A stretch of 15,276 nucleotides of DNA from Pseudomonadota bacterium (lineage in GTDB: Bacteria; Pseudomonadota; Gammaproteobacteria; Steroidobacterales; Steroidobacteraceae): contig JAFEDW010000018.1 in the NCBI GenBank assembly GCA_018241455.1, forward strand, positions 1 through 15,276, written 5' to 3'. Each line of letters opens with the position of its first letter. The first letter of the stretch is position 1. The position numbers and the translations under genes were made by a program. Below the pieces are notes generated by a model. That model saw nothing but the letters and a program-made list of their open reading frames with translations, was not told the DNA's origin and made no database searches. Positions 14,187-15,276 of the stretch are shown here, one piece after another.

Positions 14187-15276
14187 TCAGGAAGTCGATG
14201 TATCAATGGGGTTGCCGCGCCGCCAGACGCTGCCGGCGGCAACGGCCAGGGCCAGCAGGATCAATGCCCAATCGCCGGCCCTGATATAGGGAGATAGACC
14301 GGCGCGGGGCACGACGGTTCCGCGCAACACGGCGCTGCGGTACTCGGGCGCCACCGCCACCAGCTCGCCATGCGGCCCGATGATCGCCGACACCCCGTCG
14401 TTGCCGGCCCGGAGCAGGTAGCGCCCCGCCTCGATCGCCCGCATGCGGCTGATCTGCAGGTGCTGGAAGCGCGCCGGCGAGTGCCCGAACCAGGCGTCGT
14501 TGGTCACGTTGACCAGCAGCTCCGAGCGCGCCACGAACGCGCGCTGCGCGCCGCCGAAGGCGTCTTCGTAGCAGATCGACGGCGCGATGCGCATGCCGCC
14601 CGCCACCAGCGGCGCCTGCCCTTCGACGCCCGGCCGGAAATCGGAATACGGCAGGCTCATCAGACGCAGCCAGCTGCGGACGAACGACGGCACCGGGAAA
14701 TATTCGGCGAACGGCACCAGGTGCCGCTTGTCGTAGAAGGCCACGCCGGTGGTCAGCGCGAGGATCGAGTTGTAGTAGTCGACGCCGTTGTCGCCCAGGC
14801 GCACGACGCCCATCAGCACATCGGCCTCGTGCGCGCGCGCGGCGCCGTTGATCTCCGCCAGGAACGGCGCGATGTCGTTGGCCAGTTCGGGGATGGCCGC
14901 TTCCGGCCACACGATCAGGCGGGCACCCAGGGCTTGATCATTGAGAGATTGGTACAACCGCATGGTTGGCTCGCGGTTGTCGAGCTGCCATTTCTCGTCC
15001 TGCGGAATCGCGCCCTGCAGGATCGCGACCGGCACCGGCGCGCCCGCCGGGTGCGTCCATTCGATGCGCCGCGCCTCCGCGCCACCGAGCCAGATCAGCG
15101 CGAACACGGCGAGCGGCACCCAGCGCGCGCGGCCGCGCGCCTCGACGCCGGCGACCAACGCGCCGGCCTGCAGCAGCAACAGCGCCGATACCCCGTACAC
15201 GCCGGCGATCGGCGCGTAGCCGGCCAGCACCGTGTCGGTCTGCGAATACCCGAGCGACAGCCACGGAAAGCCGCTC
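14187..15276 (-). CDS. lnt: Apolipoprotein N-acyltransferase Lnt, 5' end off the window
   Basis: Lnt is the inner-membrane enzyme that adds the third acyl chain to the N-terminal cysteine of lipoproteins. The visible 362 residues are the C-terminal two thirds; the frame runs open to the right edge. It begins with GFPWLSLGYSQTD, the conserved family segment before the last transmembrane helices. The periplasmic nitrilase-like domain contains the catalytic triad: Glu in IVWPEAAIP (codon 14901-14903), Lys in YDKRHLVPF (14727-14729) and Cys in PSICYEDAF (14571-14573). A final transmembrane helix (WALILLALAVAAGSV) and a short cytoplasmic tail close the protein. The ending DTSTS and stop at 14187 are 20 bases before the Do-type protease start. 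Missing only its N-terminal membrane helices, which would lie beyond 15276. Confidence 0.97.
   Translation of the reverse strand, partial: SGFPWLSLGYSQTDTVLAGYAPIAGVYGVSALLLLQAGALVAGVEARGRARWVPLAVFALIWLGGAEARRIEWTHPAGAPVPVAILQGAIPQDEKWQLDNREPTMRLYQSLNDQALGARLIVWPEAAIPELANDIAPFLAEINGAARAHEADVLMGVVRLGDNGVDYYNSILALTTGVAFYDKRHLVPFAEYFPVPSFVRSWLRLMSLPYSDFRPGVEGQAPLVAGGMRIAPSICYEDAFGGAQRAFVARSELLVNVTNDAWFGHSPARFQHLQISRMRAIEAGRYLLRAGNDGVSAIIGPHGELVAVAPEYRSAVLRGTVVPRAGLSPYIRAGDWALILLALAVAAGSVWRRGNPIDTSTS

Overview
The window is GC-rich, tightly packed bacterial chromosome. Fourteen of its fifteen coding regions are full-length or near full-length; one is cut at each edge. Gene content and order (lnt, leuS, lptE, holA, nadD, rsfS, rlmH, maf, rng, a nitrilase, tldD) point to a Gram-negative gammaproteobacterium. 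The base composition and order would suit a Nevskiales, Steroidobacterales or Xanthomonadales-like lineage, but that placement is inference. No transposase, phage, CRISPR, tRNA or rRNA gene was seen. No stretch longer than about 100 bases lacks a gene.

Layout. Most genes are on the minus strand, so transcription runs from high to low coordinates. At the right edge is lnt (5' end off the window), followed by a Do-type serine protease with a lipoprotein signal, a candidate terminator hairpin, then leuS-lptE and a small HExxH protein. A two-gene plus-strand unit (hinT-pip, 7509-8842) comes next and faces the HExxH gene. It is divergent from the second minus-strand run: holA-nadD-rsfS-rlmH-maf-rng-nitrilase-tldD. 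A partial small two-helix membrane protein lies at the left edge.

How the genes fit together. The main run mixes envelope and housekeeping functions: lipoprotein N-acylation (Lnt), LPS transport (LptE), leucine charging (LeuS), DNA polymerase III clamp loading (HolA), NAD synthesis (NadD), ribosome silencing and 23S rRNA methylation (RsfS, RlmH), nucleotide sanitation (Maf), rRNA and mRNA processing (RNase G), amide hydrolysis and peptide proteolysis (nitrilase, TldD). Several junctions share start and stop bases (TGATG, ATGA, GTGA), which suggests translational coupling. The main departures from the usual order are three. The hinT-pip/HExxH block splits lptE from holA. A lipoprotein-type protease sits between lnt and leuS. 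No yhdP-like gene lies between rng and the nitrilase. I see no clear new multi-gene system; the best unexplained item is the small HExxH protein.
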